Shown here piece after piece: positions 6,465 through 7,552 of a DNA stretch of 7,552 nucleotides. The position numbers and the translations under genes were made by a program. Source of the stretch: an uncultured Collinsella sp. (GTDB lineage: Bacteria > Actinomycetota > Coriobacteriia > Coriobacteriales > Coriobacteriaceae). The stretch covers positions 1 to 7,552 of the forward strand of contig CABUAL010000086.1 of the NCBI GenBank assembly GCA_902489515.1, read 5' to 3'. The stretch's first letter is position 1, and the number at the start of each line of letters is the position of its first letter. Under the pieces are notes generated by a model, which worked only from the letters and a program-made list of their open reading frames with translations, had not been told where the DNA came from and searched no databases.

Positions 6465-6493
6465 CGGATGCTCTGCAAGCTGCCCAGCATTCG
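6429..6493 (+). repeat. degenerate tandem echo of the hypE 3' end
   Basis: The end of hypE contains ATGCTC at 6429-6434 and AGCTGCCCAG at 6445-6454, then one base and ATT. Just past the stop, the same blocks recur: ATGCTC at 6468-6473 and AGCTGCCCAG at 6478-6487, again followed by one base and ATT. The spacer between blocks is six bases shorter in the second copy. The 10-base blocks are 33 bases apart, so they stay in the same frame. This looks like a decayed short tandem duplication of the C-terminal codons, though chance cannot be excluded at this length. Confidence 0.4.
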
Positions 6494-6553
6494 GCCACAA
6501 TCGGCCCGCCCATTTTCACTGGGACGTTGGCCCACTCAAACTGCGGGGAGATG

Positions 6554-6594
6554 GAAGGGCCCTCCTGCCGAGCTGATCGGCAGGAGGGCCCTTC
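6554..6594. terminator. perfect 17-bp hairpin between convergent genes
   Basis: GAAGGGCCCTCCTGCCG at 6554-6570 is exactly complementary to 6578-6594, with a 7-base loop at 6571-6577. It lies 90 bases after hypE and 52 bases beyond the stop of the minus-strand surface-protein gene, so it is well placed to end transcripts from both directions. The flanks have only short T-runs (CTTTG on the plus side, none on the minus side), so it is an atypical intrinsic terminator and may rely on its very stable stem or on Rho. The remainder of the 181-base intergenic region shows nothing else beyond the hypE 3' echo. Confidence 0.65.
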
Positions 6595-6645
6595 GCTTTG
6601 CAAAACCATGCTCCTTGCAGTATTTACCTGTCAGGCAGACGCTCG

Positions 6646-7552
6646 CTACGCCGCGCGACGCTTGGTGTAGAAAAACCAGCCGCCGACGGCCGCGATACCG
6701 ACGATGCCCACGGCAACACCGGCGATGGCAAAGCCGTTCGAGCCCGCGTCCGCAGCCTTGTTGGCGGCGCCGGCGCTCAACGCGGCGGTCTTGCCGGACG
6801 TGCCCGACTTTTTGCCGCTCTTGTCTGTCTTGCCGGCGACGGAAGACTCCGTCGAATCCTTCTTGCCGGATTCGGCCTCGGCCTTGGAATCGCCAGCTGC
6901 CTTGGCGCCCTCGCTCGAGGAAGCACCGGCCATCTTGGCGGCCACAGGAGCCATTACGCCCGCAAAACCGGCGGTCCCGTTGCCGGCACCGCCGTCCGAC
7001 CCGGCACCCGGCGTCAGGACGCCCGGCGCCACCGTGGGCTTCTGCGGGTCCTTGCTGCTCGAGCCCTTGCCCGCCGTCACGGCCGTCTTCCAGGCAATCG
7101 TCTCTCCCGAGGAGACACGATACGTCGTGAGCGCGCGGAGCGCCTGCTCGGTCGCCATGGCGTTGGCCGCGCCGCCCTTGCTGTGCGCATAGCCGTTGCC
7201 GCCGTCCACGCGGTACAGGTCCAGCGCGCAGACCACGTTGGTCACGGCATTTGCAAACCCGTTAACGGGGTTGGCCGGGTCACGGTCGAGCGAAAGCAGC
7301 GCGAGGATCACCTGGGCATTGGCCTCGGCAGAACCGAAATCACAGGTGCCCGCGCTCATCTTGCCCTTGAGGTAGGAGAGGCCGTTCTCGATGGCAGCAT
7401 CGACCTTGGTGTCGCCCTCATAGGGCGCCACGGCCTGGATCGCCATGGCCGTCAGGTCCACGTCGCCCAGACGCGTACCCTCCACGGCGTCGTCGCTGCC
7501 GAGAAGCTCGCAGACGGCGTCCGCGAGGCTCGCGCGCGAGGCTGCTCGACAA
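6646..7552 (-). CDS. C-terminal part of membrane-anchored alpha-toroid surface protein (partial)
   Basis: The frame is open from the window edge at 7552 to a TAG at 6646-6648, so the N-terminus lies outside and no start can be given. The GTG at 7485 is internal to the domain. Reading in the gene's direction, bases 7552 to about 7120 encode alpha-helical repeats of the prenyltransferase/squalene-oxidase or transcobalamin-like alpha-toroid type. Signatures are V-D-L-T-A-M-A-I-Q-A, E-A-N-A-Q-V-I-L-A-L and A-M-A-T-E-Q-A. About 125 residues of Gly/Ala/Ser/Lys-rich linker follow (about 7120-6736), then one transmembrane helix (about 6732-6667) ending Y-T-K-R-R-A-A. This is a cell-wall-spanning stalk with a membrane anchor and positive-inside tail. 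No LPxTG sortase motif precedes the helix. Relatives often carry a DUF4430 domain and are suspected to bind cobalamin-like or other small ligands. The ligand here is unknown. It is convergent with the hyp genes and probably unrelated to them. Confidence 0.8.
   Translation of the reverse strand, partial: CRAASRASLADAVCELLGSDDAVEGTRLGDVDLTAMAIQAVAPYEGDTKVDAAIENGLSYLKGKMSAGTCDFGSAEANAQVILALLSLDRDPANPVNGFANAVTNVVCALDLYRVDGGNGYAHSKGGAANAMATEQALRALTTYRVSSGETIAWKTAVTAGKGSSSKDPQKPTVAPGVLTPGAGSDGGAGNGTAGFAGVMAPVAAKMAGASSSEGAKAAGDSKAEAESGKKDSTESSVAGKTDKSGKKSGTSGKTAALSAGAANKAADAGSNGFAIAGVAVGIVGIAAVGGWFFYTKRRAA

Noticed and set aside
6468..7130. Long plus-strand open frame after hypE, opposite the surface-protein gene
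   Set aside because: It begins inside the intergenic hairpin region, is dominated by Arg, Pro and Ser, and has no ribosome site. It is the antisense shadow of the GC-rich minus-strand gene, whose domain pattern is real.

Overview
The window looks like chromosomal DNA from a high-GC, Gram-positive, anaerobic actinobacterium, most likely a Coriobacteriia gut anaerobe of the Collinsella/Olsenella type. This is inferred from the GC-rich wobble positions, the purine-rich GGAGG-like ribosome sites, the complete [NiFe]-hydrogenase maturation genes, and a surface protein with an alpha-toroid domain and a C-terminal membrane anchor. No species can be assigned from sequence alone.

Layout, left to right. 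A thioredoxin gene (118-438) is followed by a 220-base gap holding a small hairpin and a convincing intrinsic terminator (551-587). Next comes a tight plus-strand cluster: an unrecognised 82-residue helical, His-containing protein (659-907), a NikR-type nickel regulator (909-1403, one base later), and hypF (1433-3886). After a 122-base gap with a candidate promoter and a near-perfect palindrome, hypC, hypD and hypE follow (4009-6464); hypC and hypD overlap by one base. A perfect 17-bp hairpin (6554-6594) separates hypE from a convergent minus-strand gene that runs off the right edge (6646-7552). That gene encodes the C-terminal part of a membrane-anchored surface protein.

How the genes work together. 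HypF and HypE convert carbamoyl phosphate into a thiocyanate on the C-terminal Cys of HypE. HypC and HypD take the resulting cyanide and carry the Fe(CN)2CO unit into the hydrogenase large subunit. All the diagnostic catalytic residues are present, so the Fe-side branch of [NiFe]-hydrogenase maturation appears functional. The nickel-insertion genes hypA and hypB and the hydrogenase itself are not in the window. NikR and the small His-bearing protein put nickel sensing at the head of the same cluster.

Most of the window is conventional. The points that merit a second look are the His/Cys-rich N-terminal tail on NikR, the uncharacterised 82-residue partner upstream of it, the palindrome in front of hypC, and a degenerate echo of the hypE 3' end just past its stop codon. 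I found no CRISPR array, tRNA, rRNA, insertion sequence or phage gene.
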